The notes below the pieces were generated by a model that was not told the origin of the DNA, did no database searches, and was given only the letters and a program-made list of their open reading frames with translations. From positions 6,882,001 through 6,946,000 of the forward strand of contig NZ_CP029191.1 in the NCBI RefSeq assembly GCF_008642335.1: a DNA stretch of 64,000 bases, written 5' to 3'. Of the stretch, positions 8,983-17,378 are shown one piece after another. Positions within the stretch are counted from its first letter, which is position 1. Each line of letters begins with the position of its first letter. The position numbers and the translations under genes were made by a program. Source of the DNA: Streptomyces venezuelae. GTDB taxonomy: Bacteria; Actinomycetota; Actinomycetes; Streptomycetales; Streptomycetaceae.

Positions 8983-11900
8983 CAGTACGTGACCTCCTGG
9001 CTGCGGCGGCGGATGACCGTCACCTCGTCGCGCTGGTTGCCCGTCGGGCCGAGGTAGTTGAACGCCCATGACAACTGCGCGTAGCCGCCGATGAGATGGG
9101 ACGGCTTGAGGATGAGGCGGGTCAGCGAGTTGTGGATGCCGCCGCGCCTGCCGGTGGTCTCCGTCTTGGGGACGTTGACCGTGCGTTCCTGCGCGTGGTG
9201 CATGAAGACCGTCCCGGCCGGCATGCGGTGCGACACGATCGCCCGCGCCACCACCACACCGTTCCGGTTGACCGCCTCGATCCAGTCGTTGTCCTTCACA
9301 CCGATCGCGTCCGCGTCCTGCGGCGCCATCCAGATGCACTGGCCGCCGCGCGACAGCGACAGCATGAACAGGTTGTCCTGGTACTCGGAGTGGATCGACC
9401 ACTTGTTGTGCGGCGTGAGGTAACGGACCGTCACCTCCCGCTCGCCGTCGGGGCCGAGCCGTGGCTCCCCGAACAGCCGGTTCATGTCCAGCGGCGGCCG
9501 GTAGACCGGCATCGCCTCGCCCAGCTCGTGCATCCAGTCGTGGTCGATGAAGAAGTGCTGGCGTCCGGTCAGCGTGTGCCACGGCTTGAGGTGCTCGGTG
9601 TTGAGCGTGAACGCCGCGTACCTGCGCCCGCCCGACTCGCTGCCGCTCCACTCCGGTGAGGTGATCACCGGGACGGGCGCGGCCTGTGTGTCGGCGTACG
9701 TGACGCGCTTGCCCTCGTGCTCGGCGGACAGGTGCGCCATCTCCTGCCCGGTGCGCTCCTCCAGGGTGTGGAAGCCCTGGGTGGCGAGGCGGCCGTTGGT
9801 CGTGCCGGACAGCGCGAGGATGGTGTTGGCCGCCTTCACCGCCGTGTCCAGGGCGGGCCGCCCGTCCGCCGGTCCGCCGCGCACCACGCCGTTGCGCTCG
9901 CGCAGCTCGTCGACCTCCTGGTCGGGGTGGAGCGCGATGCCCTTCGCGGGCAGGCCCAGCCGCTCCACGAGCGGGCCGAGCGCGGCGAACTTCGCACCGA
10001 TCGCGGTGTAGTCGCGCTCCACGACCGCGAGGTTGGGCATCGTCCGGCCCGGCACCGGCTCGCACTCGCCCTTGCGCCAGTCCAGGACGACACCGCCGGG
10101 CTGCGCGATCTCGCCCGGCGTGTCGTGCTGGAGCGCGGTGGCGACGACGTCCTTGCGCACGCCCAGGTGGTCCACGGCCAGCTCGCTGAGCCGGTCGGCG
10201 ATGGCGCGGAACGTGTCGAAGTCGGTGCGGGCCTGCCAGGGCGGGTCGACGGCCGGGGTGAAGGAGTGCACGTAGGGGTGCATGTCCGTGGTCGACAGGT
10301 CGTGCTTCTCGTACCAGGTGGCGGCGGGCAGCACCACGTCGGACAGGAGCGTCGACGACGTCTGGCGGAAGTCGAGGGAGACGAGCAGGTCGAGCTTGCC
10401 CTCGGGCGCCTCGTCGCGCCAGGTCACGGTCGAGGGCCGCTCGTCCGGCGTCGCCTCCTCCGCCCGTAGCGACGAGTGGGTGCCGAGCAGGTGCTTCGTG
10501 AAGTACTCGGCGCCCTTCGCGGACGAGCCGAGCAGGTTGGCGCGCCACAGGGTGAGGACGCGCGGCCAGTTCTCCGGCGCGTCGGGGTCCTCGCAGGCGA
10601 ACTTGAGGGTGCCGGACCTGAGCTCGTCGACGACGTTGGCGACGGGGTCGCCAGGGACGGCCCCCAGGTCGAGGGAGCTGCGGTCGAAGGTCGGATACGA
10701 GGGCATCCATCCCGTCCGGGCGGAGAGGGCGAGACAGTCGGCCCCGGTCATCCCGGCGAAACGCCCTTCCCCCAACGGCGACGCGAGCACGTCCGCAGCG
10801 AACCTGTCATAGCGCCACTGGTCGGTGTTGAGGAACCAGTAGGCGGCGCCGATCATCTGCCGCGGCGGCCTGCTCCAGTCGTTGGCGCTCGCGAGCGTCG
10901 CCCAGCCCGTGACCGGCCGGCACTTCTCCTGCCCCACGTAGTGCGCCCAGCCGCCGCCGTTGCGGCCCTGGCAGCCGGTGAGCTGGAGCAGGGCGAGGAA
11001 GGACCGGTAGATCGTCTCCGAGTGGAACCAGTGGTTGGTCCCGGCCCCCATGAGGATCATGCAGCGGCCCCGCGACTTCTCGGCCGTCGCGGCGAACTCC
11101 CGGGCGATCTTCACGCACTTGGCGGCGGGCACCGAGGTGTGGACCTCCTGCCAGGCGGGCGTGCCGGGCGCGTCGGCGTCGTCGTACGACGCGGGCCACG
11201 CGCCGGGCAGCCCCTCGCGGCCGACACCGTACTGCGCGAGCAGCAGATCGAAGACCGTCGTCACCAGCGGCCCGTCCGGCCCGCCGAGCCGGGTCGCGGG
11301 CACCCCGCGCCGCACGACCTCGCCACGGCCCTGACCGTGTGTACCGCCCTCGGTGTCGAACCGGGGCAGCAGCACCTCGACGCCCGCCGCGACACCGGAA
11401 CCCTGCAACGTCAGAGCCGGGTCGATGTCGCCCAGCTCCAGATTCCACTTGCCCTTGCCGGACTCGTTCCAGCGGAACCCGATGGAGCCGTTCGGGACGG
11501 CGGCGCGCCCGGTGTTCCGGTCGAGCACGACCGTCTTCCACTCACCGCCCTCGCCCTCCTCCGTGCCCTCGCCGAGGTCGGAGGCGCGCAGGAACTTGGC
11601 GGGCACGTACGCGCCGTCCCGCTCGGTGAGCGTCACGAGGAAAGGCAGGTCGGTGAACCTGCGTACGTAGTCGTCGAAGAACTCCGTCCGCCGGTCCACG
11701 AAGAACTCCTTGAGGACCACGTGCCCCATCGCGAGGGCCAGCGCGCCGTCCGTACCCGGGTGCGGGTGCAGCCACTCGTCGGCGAACTTGGCGTTGTCGG
11801 CGTAGTCGGGCGCCACGACCACGACCTTCTGGCCCCGGTAGCGGGCCTCGGCCATCCAGTGCGCGTCGGGCGTCCTGGTCACCGGCACATTGGAGCCCCA

Positions 11901-12674
11901 CATCATCAGATACGCGGCGTCCCACCAGTCGCCCGACTCCGGTACGTCGGTCTGGTCGCCGAAGACCTGCGGGGAGGCGACGGGCAGGTCCGCGTACCAG
12001 TCGTAGAAGGAGAGCATCGGCGCGCCGATGAGGCTCATGAAGCGGGCGCCGGCGGCGTGCGACACCATGGACATGGCGGGAATGGGGGAGAACCCCGCGA
12101 CGCGGTCCGGCCCGACGGTCTTGATCGTGTGCACGTGCGCGGCCGCGATGATCTCGACGGCCTCGTCCCAGGTGGCCCGCACGAGCCCGCCCTTGCCGCG
12201 CGCCTGCTGATACGTCCGCCGCCGCTCCGGATCCCCCTGGATATCGGCCCAGGCGAGGACCGGATCCTTCAGCCGCCCCTTCGCCTCCCGGTACATCTCA
12301 AGGAGCACACCGCGCAGATAGGGATACCGGACACGGGTGGGGGAGTACGTGTACCAGGAGAACGCGGCGCCCCGGGGGCAGCCGCGGGGTTCGTACTCGG
12401 GGCGGTCTGGGCCGACGCTCGGATAGTCCGTGGCCTGCGTCTCCCACGTGATGATGCCGTCCTTGACGTACACCTTCCAACGGCACGAGCCCGTGCAGTT
12501 CACGCCGTGCGTGGAGTTCACGACCTTGTCGTGGCTCCAGCGGTCCCGGTAGAACGCGTCGCCGTCCCGCCCCCCGGTCAGCCGGACGCTGTGCAGGTCG
12601 GGCGCGGCGTCACCGCGCCGAAAGAACTTCCCCGCCCGCAGGAGGGCGGCGGCGGGCTCGGTCGTCTCTGTCAC
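8982..12674 (-). CDS. narG: Respiratory nitrate reductase alpha subunit (molybdoenzyme)
   Basis: A 1230-residue catalytic subunit that reduces nitrate to nitrite at a Mo-bis-MGD centre. Ligands of the FS0 [4Fe-4S] cluster are seen as His56, Cys60, Cys64 and Cys99 in HGVNCTGSC and EPRGCP; the His ligand is diagnostic of NarG. The cofactor-binding region MMWGSNVPVTRTPDAHW follows, and a molydopterin-dinucleotide-binding C-terminal domain ends the protein. Length matches E. coli NarG (1247). There is no Tat signal, as expected for a cytoplasm-facing enzyme. The GTG start has GGGAG about 9 bases upstream. It is the first gene of narGHJI; a promoter must lie in the 200 bases upstream. No narK transporter or two-component pair lies nearby. 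Confidence 0.97.
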   Translation of the reverse strand: MTETTEPAAALLRAGKFFRRGDAAPDLHSVRLTGGRDGDAFYRDRWSHDKVVNSTHGVNCTGSCRWKVYVKDGIITWETQATDYPSVGPDRPEYEPRGCPRGAAFSWYTYSPTRVRYPYLRGVLLEMYREAKGRLKDPVLAWADIQGDPERRRTYQQARGKGGLVRATWDEAVEIIAAAHVHTIKTVGPDRVAGFSPIPAMSMVSHAAGARFMSLIGAPMLSFYDWYADLPVASPQVFGDQTDVPESGDWWDAAYLMMWGSNVPVTRTPDAHWMAEARYRGQKVVVVAPDYADNAKFADEWLHPHPGTDGALALAMGHVVLKEFFVDRRTEFFDDYVRRFTDLPFLVTLTERDGAYVPAKFLRASDLGEGTEEGEGGEWKTVVLDRNTGRAAVPNGSIGFRWNESGKGKWNLELGDIDPALTLQGSGVAAGVEVLLPRFDTEGGTHGQGRGEVVRRGVPATRLGGPDGPLVTTVFDLLLAQYGVGREGLPGAWPASYDDADAPGTPAWQEVHTSVPAAKCVKIAREFAATAEKSRGRCMILMGAGTNHWFHSETIYRSFLALLQLTGCQGRNGGGWAHYVGQEKCRPVTGWATLASANDWSRPPRQMIGAAYWFLNTDQWRYDRFAADVLASPLGEGRFAGMTGADCLALSARTGWMPSYPTFDRSSLDLGAVPGDPVANVVDELRSGTLKFACEDPDAPENWPRVLTLWRANLLGSSAKGAEYFTKHLLGTHSSLRAEEATPDERPSTVTWRDEAPEGKLDLLVSLDFRQTSSTLLSDVVLPAATWYEKHDLSTTDMHPYVHSFTPAVDPPWQARTDFDTFRAIADRLSELAVDHLGVRKDVVATALQHDTPGEIAQPGGVVLDWRKGECEPVPGRTMPNLAVVERDYTAIGAKFAALGPLVERLGLPAKGIALHPDQEVDELRERNGVVRGGPADGRPALDTAVKAANTILALSGTTNGRLATQGFHTLEERTGQEMAHLSAEHEGKRVTYADTQAAPVPVITSPEWSGSESGGRRYAAFTLNTEHLKPWHTLTGRQHFFIDHDWMHELGEAMPVYRPPLDMNRLFGEPRLGPDGEREVTVRYLTPHNKWSIHSEYQDNLFMLSLSRGGQCIWMAPQDADAIGVKDNDWIEAVNRNGVVVARAIVSHRMPAGTVFMHHAQERTVNVPKTETTGRRGGIHNSLTRLILKPSHLIGGYAQLSWAFNYLGPTGNQRDEVTVIRRRSQEVTY

Positions 12675-12877
12675 CGTGAAGCTCCCTAGGTCTGCCTCCT
12701 GTCGAACCTAGGCGCGGGGACGGCACGGCACCTGTCGGCTTCGGCCGTACGGGTGCGTGGGGCGCTCGGCGTCGGAGCCGCCGCCGGTCGCGGTGCAGGT
12801 GGTCGTCGAGGTGAACGCCGGCTGGGCGGCTTCGCGGTGCTGCAGTACGTGGCGCTGCGCGCGGTGAAGGCGGGCCG
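12675..12877 (-). other. narG upstream region
   Basis: About 200 bases between the narG start and the stop of the XRE regulator gene, both on the minus strand. The promoter of the nar operon should be here. Two CCTAGG hexamers (12685-12690 and 12707-12712) lie close to the narG start; their role is unknown. A plus-strand frame ending at 12880 could be read as a short protein tail but resembles nothing I know. Confidence 0.45.
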
Positions 12878-13753
12878 CTAGGACATCCGCTGCCGCAGGT
12901 ACTTGGACGTCGCCGGGTCGGCCGGGAGCAGAGTCTCGATGGCCAGCTCGGCGACCGTCACGTCCATCGGGGTGTTGAACGTCGAGATGGACGAGATGAA
13001 GGACAGCACGTGACCGTCGTGTTCGATCCGCAGGGGGAGGGCGAAGTAGGGGACCTCGACGCCCGGTTCGAAGGCGTCCGTCCCGGGGTCCGCCACCGGG
13101 TACGCCGCCACCTCCTCGTACACCTCGCGCAGCGCGTCCGAACGCTGCAGCGCGATCTGCCGCTCCATCTGGTGCAGCAGATGCCCCCGCCACTCGCGGA
13201 GGTTGCGGATACGGGAGGCCAGGCCCTCCGGGTGGAGGGTGACGCGCATCGCGTTCAAAGGCCCTTCGAAGAGGTGCTCGGGGAGCCCGTCGAGGATCAT
13301 CGCGATGCCGCGGTTCGCCGCGACCACGTCGTACTTCGCGTCGACGACCAGCGCCGGATACGGCTCGTACCCCGCGAGGAGCTGCTCCAGGCCCTCGCGC
13401 AGCGTGCCCATCGTGGGGTCGTCCAGCGGCGTCTCGCGGAAGCGCGGAGCGTAACCTGCCGCGAGGAGAAGGGAGTTGCGCTCCCGCACCGGTACGTCGA
13501 GGTGGTCCGCCAGACGCAGCAGGAACTCCTCGCTCGGCCGCGACCTGCCCGTCTCGACGAAGCTGATGTGCCGCGCGGAGGAGTCGGCGCGCAGGGCCAG
13601 CTCCAGCTGGCTCACCCGGCGCCGCTCGCGCCAGCCCCGGAGCAGCGGCCCCACCCCGGTGGCGTTCTCGTCGGTCTTCCCCCTGGCCTTGCCGGACTTG
13701 CCTCTGACGCTCTTGCCTCTGGTGCTCCCCTTGACGGGCACGGCGGTTGTCAT
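12878..13753 (-). CDS. XRE-family regulator with MmyB-like ligand-binding domain
   Basis: A 291-residue cytoplasmic transcription regulator. A basic, low-complexity leader of about 30 residues precedes a helix-turn-helix of the Cro/C1 type (about 35-95, with LLRGWRERRRVSQLELAL and SARHISFVETGRSRPS). The rest (about 105-280) has the MmyB-like ligand-binding pattern, including LLAGYEPYPALVVDA and the closing FNTPMDVTVAELAIETLLPAD, which is often linked to small hydrophobic ligands. The minus-strand ATG lies about 90 bases from the divergent pterin dehydratase start, so it may control itself and the gene trio to its right. That target set is inference from position. Confidence 0.88.
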   Translation of the reverse strand: MTTAVPVKGSTRGKSVRGKSGKARGKTDENATGVGPLLRGWRERRRVSQLELALRADSSARHISFVETGRSRPSEEFLLRLADHLDVPVRERNSLLLAAGYAPRFRETPLDDPTMGTLREGLEQLLAGYEPYPALVVDAKYDVVAANRGIAMILDGLPEHLFEGPLNAMRVTLHPEGLASRIRNLREWRGHLLHQMERQIALQRSDALREVYEEVAAYPVADPGTDAFEPGVEVPYFALPLRIEHDGHVLSFISSISTFNTPMDVTVAELAIETLLPADPATSKYLRQRMS

Positions 13754-13841
13754 ACGTAGACGGTAATCGAAACAATTCGTGGCAGGGTGAGCCGAAGACC
13801 GACTCTCCACGAAGACCGACCGTTCCGAAGGAGCGTGGCCC

Positions 13842-14153
13842 GTGACTCCCGAACCGCTGTCGCAGAAAGAGATCGAGGACCGTCTCGCCGAGCTCCCCGG
13901 CTGGTCCCTGTCCCCGGACGGCGAACGGATCACCCGCTCCTACCGGCTCGGTTCGCACTTCGCCGCGACCGGCCTGGTCGTCCACATCGCGCGGACGCAG
14001 GAGGAGCTCGGCCACCACAGCGAGCTGACCCTCGGCTACAACACGGTCTCCCTCGCCGTGAACACGCACAGCGCGGGCGGCGCCCTCACGGCCCTCGACT
14101 TCGAACTCGCGGTGCGCGTCGAGCAGTTGGCCTCCGCGCACGGGGTGGAATGA
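13842..14153 (+). CDS. 4a-hydroxytetrahydrobiopterin dehydratase (PCD/DCoH family)
   Basis: A 103-residue pterin-4a-carbinolamine dehydratase. The family dehydrates 4a-hydroxytetrahydropterin and so recycles the cofactor of aromatic amino acid hydroxylases; some members act in molybdopterin metabolism. The family signature is present near the middle and end: GLVVHIARTQEELGHHSELTLGYNTVSLAV, split here as the helix GLVVHIARTQEE and the active-site strand LGHHSELTLGYNTV, with the catalytic His residues in the latter. Length is typical. The GTG start has GAAGGAG about 8 bases upstream. It is followed after 6 bases by a methyltransferase gene, so the two are probably cotranscribed. No aromatic amino acid hydroxylase lies in the window. 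Confidence 0.92.
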   Translation: MTPEPLSQKEIEDRLAELPGWSLSPDGERITRSYRLGSHFAATGLVVHIARTQEELGHHSELTLGYNTVSLAVNTHSAGGALTALDFELAVRVEQLASAHGVE

Positions 14154-14159
14154 CCGTCG

Positions 14160-14918
14160 ATGCTCGACTACAGCAAGGAAGCCGACCGGTACGACGCCTC
14201 GCGCGGCGGCGAGCCCCGCGCCGCTGCCGCCGCCGAAGCGGTCCTCGGCCTGCTGCCCGCCGGCACGGCCACGCTCCTCGACGTCGCCTGCGGCACCGGC
14301 CTGGTCACGCGGCGGCTCGCCGCGCGCGACGGACTGCGGGTGACCGGCGTCGACGCCGCGTACCGCATGGCGCGGCTCGCCTCGGAGCGGGTGCCGGGCG
14401 CCGTCGTCCTCGGCGACAGCCGCCGACTCCCCTTCCCCGACGGCTCGTTCGACGCGGTCACCACCATCTGGCTGCTGCATCTGCTGTCCGGCCCCGACGA
14501 GACCTCGTCCGTCGTCGCCGAGTGCGCGCGGGTGCTCAGGCCCGGCGGTGTCTACGTCACCACCGTAGACAAGGCCGCCTCGCACGACGTGCGCAGCGAC
14601 ATCGACGCCGTGCTCGCGCCGCGCCCGGTGCGGCCCGCGGTCGACCGGGTCGAGGCCGTCGACGCGTACGCCGCCGAGCACGGGCTCGCCCCGACGGGCC
14701 GGGCCCGGTTCCGCGGCCACGGCCAGGGCCGCTCACCCCGCTCCACGGTCGACGACCTGCGGCGCGGCTGGTTCACGCAGATCCCGCCCGACGGCCCGCT
14801 GGCCGCACGCTTCGCCGAGCGGCTCGCCGCCCTGCCCGACCAGGACGTGGCGCGCCCCGATCCGCAGTTCGGCCTGCGCGCGTACCGCAAGCGGGGACAC
14901 GGGCGTTTTTTGCGGTAG
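14160..14918 (+). CDS. Class I SAM-dependent methyltransferase
   Basis: A 252-residue Rossmann-fold methyltransferase. Motif I is LLDVACGTGLVTRRLA (about residues 40-55), with the acidic loop GVDAAYRMA following and a motif IV-like FDAVTTIWLLHLL near residue 100. LRPGGVYVTTV gives the post-motif strand. The C-terminal region has no membrane segment. The substrate is unknown. The ATG at 14160 lies six bases after the pterin dehydratase stop, suggesting one transcript; GGTGGA upstream overlaps the previous gene. A second, distinct methyltransferase follows 86 bases later. Confidence 0.87.
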   Translation: MLDYSKEADRYDASRGGEPRAAAAAEAVLGLLPAGTATLLDVACGTGLVTRRLAARDGLRVTGVDAAYRMARLASERVPGAVVLGDSRRLPFPDGSFDAVTTIWLLHLLSGPDETSSVVAECARVLRPGGVYVTTVDKAASHDVRSDIDAVLAPRPVRPAVDRVEAVDAYAAEHGLAPTGRARFRGHGQGRSPRSTVDDLRRGWFTQIPPDGPLAARFAERLAALPDQDVARPDPQFGLRAYRKRGHGRFLR

Positions 14919-15004
14919 CGGCAACTTGTTTCGCCGGAAACGGGAAACGGGAGCAGTCTGGTCCCGTTCACACACGACGGCGGACCGGAAGGCGGCACAC
15001 GGCG

Positions 15005-15907
15005 ATGGGGCATCACCACGGGCACGGGCAGGGCCACGGGCATGGGCATGGGCACGGCCACGGGCACGACGGGGACATGGACTGGTCCGCCATGGGCGCC
15101 ATGCTGGAGCGGTACGCCCGCGTCGCCGCGCCGATGTACGCCGAGGTGGCCGACTGGCTCCGCCGCTGGGTCCCCGAGCCCGGCGTCGTCGTGGACGTCG
15201 GCAGTGGCCCCGGCGCCGTCTCGTTCTCGCTGGCCGAGTCGTTCCCCACGGCGCGGATCGTCGCCGCGGACCCGGAGGAGGCCCTCCTGGAGCGCGCCCG
15301 CGACCGCGCGGCACGCGAAGGCCTGACCGACCGCTTCGACACGGTGCGCGCCGCGCTGCCCGACGCCATCGACGACGTGCCCGAGGCGGACCTCTTGTGG
15401 CTGTGCAAGTCCCTGCACCACGTCGGTGACCAGGGCGCCGCCCTCTCCGCCCTCGCCGGCCGGCTGGCCCCCGGCGGCGCCGTCGCCCTCCTGGAGGGCG
15501 GCCTGAGCGCCCGCTATCTGCCCCGCGACATCGGGTTCGGCCGCCCCGGCCTGCTGTCCCGCCTGGAGGCGGCGGACGAGGAGTGGTTCGCCGGGATGCG
15601 CGACGGCCTGGATGGCTCGAAGGGCACGACGGAGCACTGGCCGGCCCTGCTCACCGCGGCGGGCCTGCGCCACGTGGCCACCCGCAGCTTCCTCCTCGAC
15701 CTGCCGGCGCCGCTGTCGGAGGACGCCCGCGCCCACGTGATCACGGAGTTCACGCGCCGCCGCGAGATGCAGGCCGAGCGCCTCGCCCCGGACGACGCCG
15801 CCACCTTCGACCGCCTCCTCGACCCGGCCGACCCGCAGAGCCTGCACCGGCGCCCGGACGTGTTCGTGCTGACGGCGCAGACGGTGTACGTGGCGGTGAA
15901 GGGATGA
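15005..15907 (+). CDS. SAM-dependent methyltransferase with His-rich N terminus
   Basis: A 300-residue class I methyltransferase whose first 24 residues hold 11 histidines in GH repeats, starting MGHHHGHGQGHGHG and ending before DGDMDW. Such a tail usually binds nickel or zinc ions, as in some metallochaperones and transporters. The catalytic fold starts near residue 60 with motif I VVDVGSGPGAVSFSLA, followed by IVAADPEEALLERA and DLLWLCKSLHHVGD. The ATG at 15005 is required to include the His run; an internal start at the DMDW region would remove it. The gene ends at a strong hairpin. The metal-binding role is inference, and the methyl acceptor is unknown. Confidence 0.85.
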   Translation: MGHHHGHGQGHGHGHGHGHGHDGDMDWSAMGAMLERYARVAAPMYAEVADWLRRWVPEPGVVVDVGSGPGAVSFSLAESFPTARIVAADPEEALLERARDRAAREGLTDRFDTVRAALPDAIDDVPEADLLWLCKSLHHVGDQGAALSALAGRLAPGGAVALLEGGLSARYLPRDIGFGRPGLLSRLEAADEEWFAGMRDGLDGSKGTTEHWPALLTAAGLRHVATRSFLLDLPAPLSEDARAHVITEFTRRREMQAERLAPDDAATFDRLLDPADPQSLHRRPDVFVLTAQTVYVAVKG

Positions 15908-15912
15908 CGTTC

Positions 15913-15945
15913 CGTCAACCCGCCTCGCGGTGAGGCAGGTTGACG
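15913..15945 (+). terminator. Hairpin terminator after methyltransferase
   Basis: Arms CGTCAACCCGCCTC (15913-15926) and GAGGCAGGTTGACG (15932-15945) pair at 13 of 14 positions with a 5-base loop. It starts 6 bases after the methyltransferase stop. Confidence 0.8.
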
Positions 15946-15979
15946 TACGTTCGGAGTCCGGCCGAGCGAGGGGACACCT

Positions 15980-16321
15980 GTGAACGAACTGATGCGGTGG
16001 GAGTCCGACGAAGGGCCCGTCGTGGTCGAGGTCGACTCGCGGGACCCCGGATTCAGATCGGTGTCGCGGCGTGGCGAGTCCGGCGCGATCCACGACGTCG
16101 AGGGCCGCTTCGAGTCGGCCCTGAGCAACGTGCGCGGCGCCGCGATGTCCGCGCTGCGGACCTTCCGCGACCGGGCGCTCGACCCCGACACGATCGAGCT
16201 GGAGTTCGGCGTCAAGCTCAGCGCGGAGGCGGGCGCGGTGATCGCCAAGACGGCGACGGAGGGACACCTGACGGTCAAGCTGACGTGGGCGCGGCCCCGG
16301 GAGCAGGGGCAGGGCGCGTAG
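15980..16321 (+). CDS. Trypsin-co-occurring domain protein (CU044_2847 type)
   Basis: A 113-residue small cytoplasmic protein of the type called CU044_2847 or trypsin-co-occurring domain 1. It starts with strands such as GPVVVEVDS, continues with an amphipathic helix (about 42-65) and ends with IELEFGVKLSAEAGAVIAKTATEGHLTVKLTW, here described as the strands IELEFGVKLSAEAG and HLTVKLTW. Members are often found with trypsin-like or STAND ATPase modules in predicted conflict systems; that is family knowledge. No such partner is in this window, so this is an orphan copy. The GTG start has GAGGGG 6 bases upstream. A near-perfect 19-base hairpin closes the gene. Confidence 0.78.
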   Translation: MNELMRWESDEGPVVVEVDSRDPGFRSVSRRGESGAIHDVEGRFESALSNVRGAAMSALRTFRDRALDPDTIELEFGVKLSAEAGAVIAKTATEGHLTVKLTWARPREQGQGA

Positions 16322-16328
16322 ACGCGGA

Positions 16329-16372
16329 CGAGCCTCCTCCGCCGGCCGCGACGGGCCGGTGGAGGAGGCTCG
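16329..16372. terminator. Strong bidirectional terminator
   Basis: Two 19-base arms (16329-16347 and 16354-16372) pair at all positions except one G-T wobble, around a 6-base loop. The hairpin sits between the convergent trypsin-co-occurring and aldo/keto reductase genes and can serve both. Confidence 0.9.
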
Positions 16373-16387
16373 GTACCTCCGGGTGCC

Positions 16388-17221
16388 TCAGGCGACGTCG
16401 AACGTGGCCGGGTCCGGGCCGATGCGGCGGTCCTCGTTGAGGGCCGAGATCGCGGCCATGTCCTCGGGGTCGAGCTCGAAGCCGAAGACGTCGATGTTCT
16501 CCTTGATCCGCGACGGCGTCACGGACTTCGGGATCACGACGTTGCCCAGCTGGATGTGCCAGCGCAGCACGATCTGCGCGGGGGAGCGCCCGTGCTTCTG
16601 GGCGATGGCGATGATCGCCGGAACCTCCAGGAGGCCCTTGCCCGAGCCGAGGGGCGACCACGCCTCGGTGGCGATGCCCTGCTCCGCGTGGAACTCCCGC
16701 GAGGCGTGCTGCTGCAGGTGCGGGTGCAGCTCGATCTGGTTGACCGCCGGGATGATCGACGTCTCGCCGAGCAGCCGCTTCAGGTGCTCGGGCAGGAAGT
16801 TCGAGACGCCGATGGACTTGGCGCGGCCGTCGGCGTGGATCTTCTCGAAGGCCTTGTACGTGTCGACGTACGCGTCCTTGGAGGGCACGGGCCAGTGGAT
16901 CAGGTACAGGTCCACGTAGTCGAGGCCGAGCTTCTCCAGCGAGGTGTCGAAGGCGCGCAGGGTCGCGTCGTAGCCCTGGTCGCTGTTCCAGAGCTTCGTC
17001 GTGACGAACAGGTCCTCACGGGCGACGCCGGAAGCGGCGATCGCCTTGCCCGTGCCTTCTTCGTTGCCGTAGATGGCCGCGGTGTCGATGCTGCGGTACC
17101 CGGCCTCCAGCGCCGTGGCGACGGCCTTCTCGGCCTCGTCGTCCGGAACCTGCCAGACGCCGAAGCCCAGCTGGGGCATCTCGACGCCGTTGTTGAGGGT
17201 GATCGGGGGAACCTTGCTCAC
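16388..17221 (-). CDS. Aldo/keto reductase (AKR5-like)
   Basis: A 277-residue NADPH-dependent TIM-barrel reductase of the type annotated as 2,5-diketo-D-gluconate reductase or general carbonyl reductase. The catalytic tetrad is visible: Asp and Tyr in SIDTAAIYGNE, Lys in TTKLWNSD and His in LIHWPVP. The cofactor-binding end reads VVIPKSVTPSRIKEN. A GTG at 17221 is chosen because AAGGA lies about 10 bases upstream and the protein then has the usual family length. A longer frame starting at 17266 would add 15 residues (MTMGID...) without a good ribosome site. It is transcribed alone, with its promoter in the 157 bases upstream. The natural substrate cannot be told. Confidence 0.93.
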   Translation of the reverse strand: MSKVPPITLNNGVEMPQLGFGVWQVPDDEAEKAVATALEAGYRSIDTAAIYGNEEGTGKAIAASGVAREDLFVTTKLWNSDQGYDATLRAFDTSLEKLGLDYVDLYLIHWPVPSKDAYVDTYKAFEKIHADGRAKSIGVSNFLPEHLKRLLGETSIIPAVNQIELHPHLQQHASREFHAEQGIATEAWSPLGSGKGLLEVPAIIAIAQKHGRSPAQIVLRWHIQLGNVVIPKSVTPSRIKENIDVFGFELDPEDMAAISALNEDRRIGPDPATFDVA

Positions 17222-17378
17222 GAGCTCTCGATCCTTAAGTCGTCGGGTGTCTATGCCCATGGTCAACGATCAGGGGCCGTGCTGCATTCCTGGAAGCACA
17301 TCGATTGTCCGGTGTCCCTCTGATTTGCTCCTGAAACCCCACTCCTCCGGGAAAGCCCGCCGCCTACCGCGGAGCGGT

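Noticed and set aside
8983..10710. Minus-strand frame extending narH far upstream
   Set aside because: It is an Arg/Pro/Ala-rich shadow inside narG; the narG TGA/ATG overlap and AGGAGGT site fix the narH start.
12780..12880. Short plus-strand protein-like tail ending LQYVALRAVKAGR
   Set aside because: No start, no recognisable family and less than 40 codons; a gene remnant is possible but unsupported.
13787..15004. A long plus-strand open frame upstream of and in frame with the His-rich methyltransferase
   Set aside because: It lies out of frame across the pterin dehydratase and first methyltransferase genes and is Arg/Pro-rich nonsense there; the real gene starts at the ATG before the His run.
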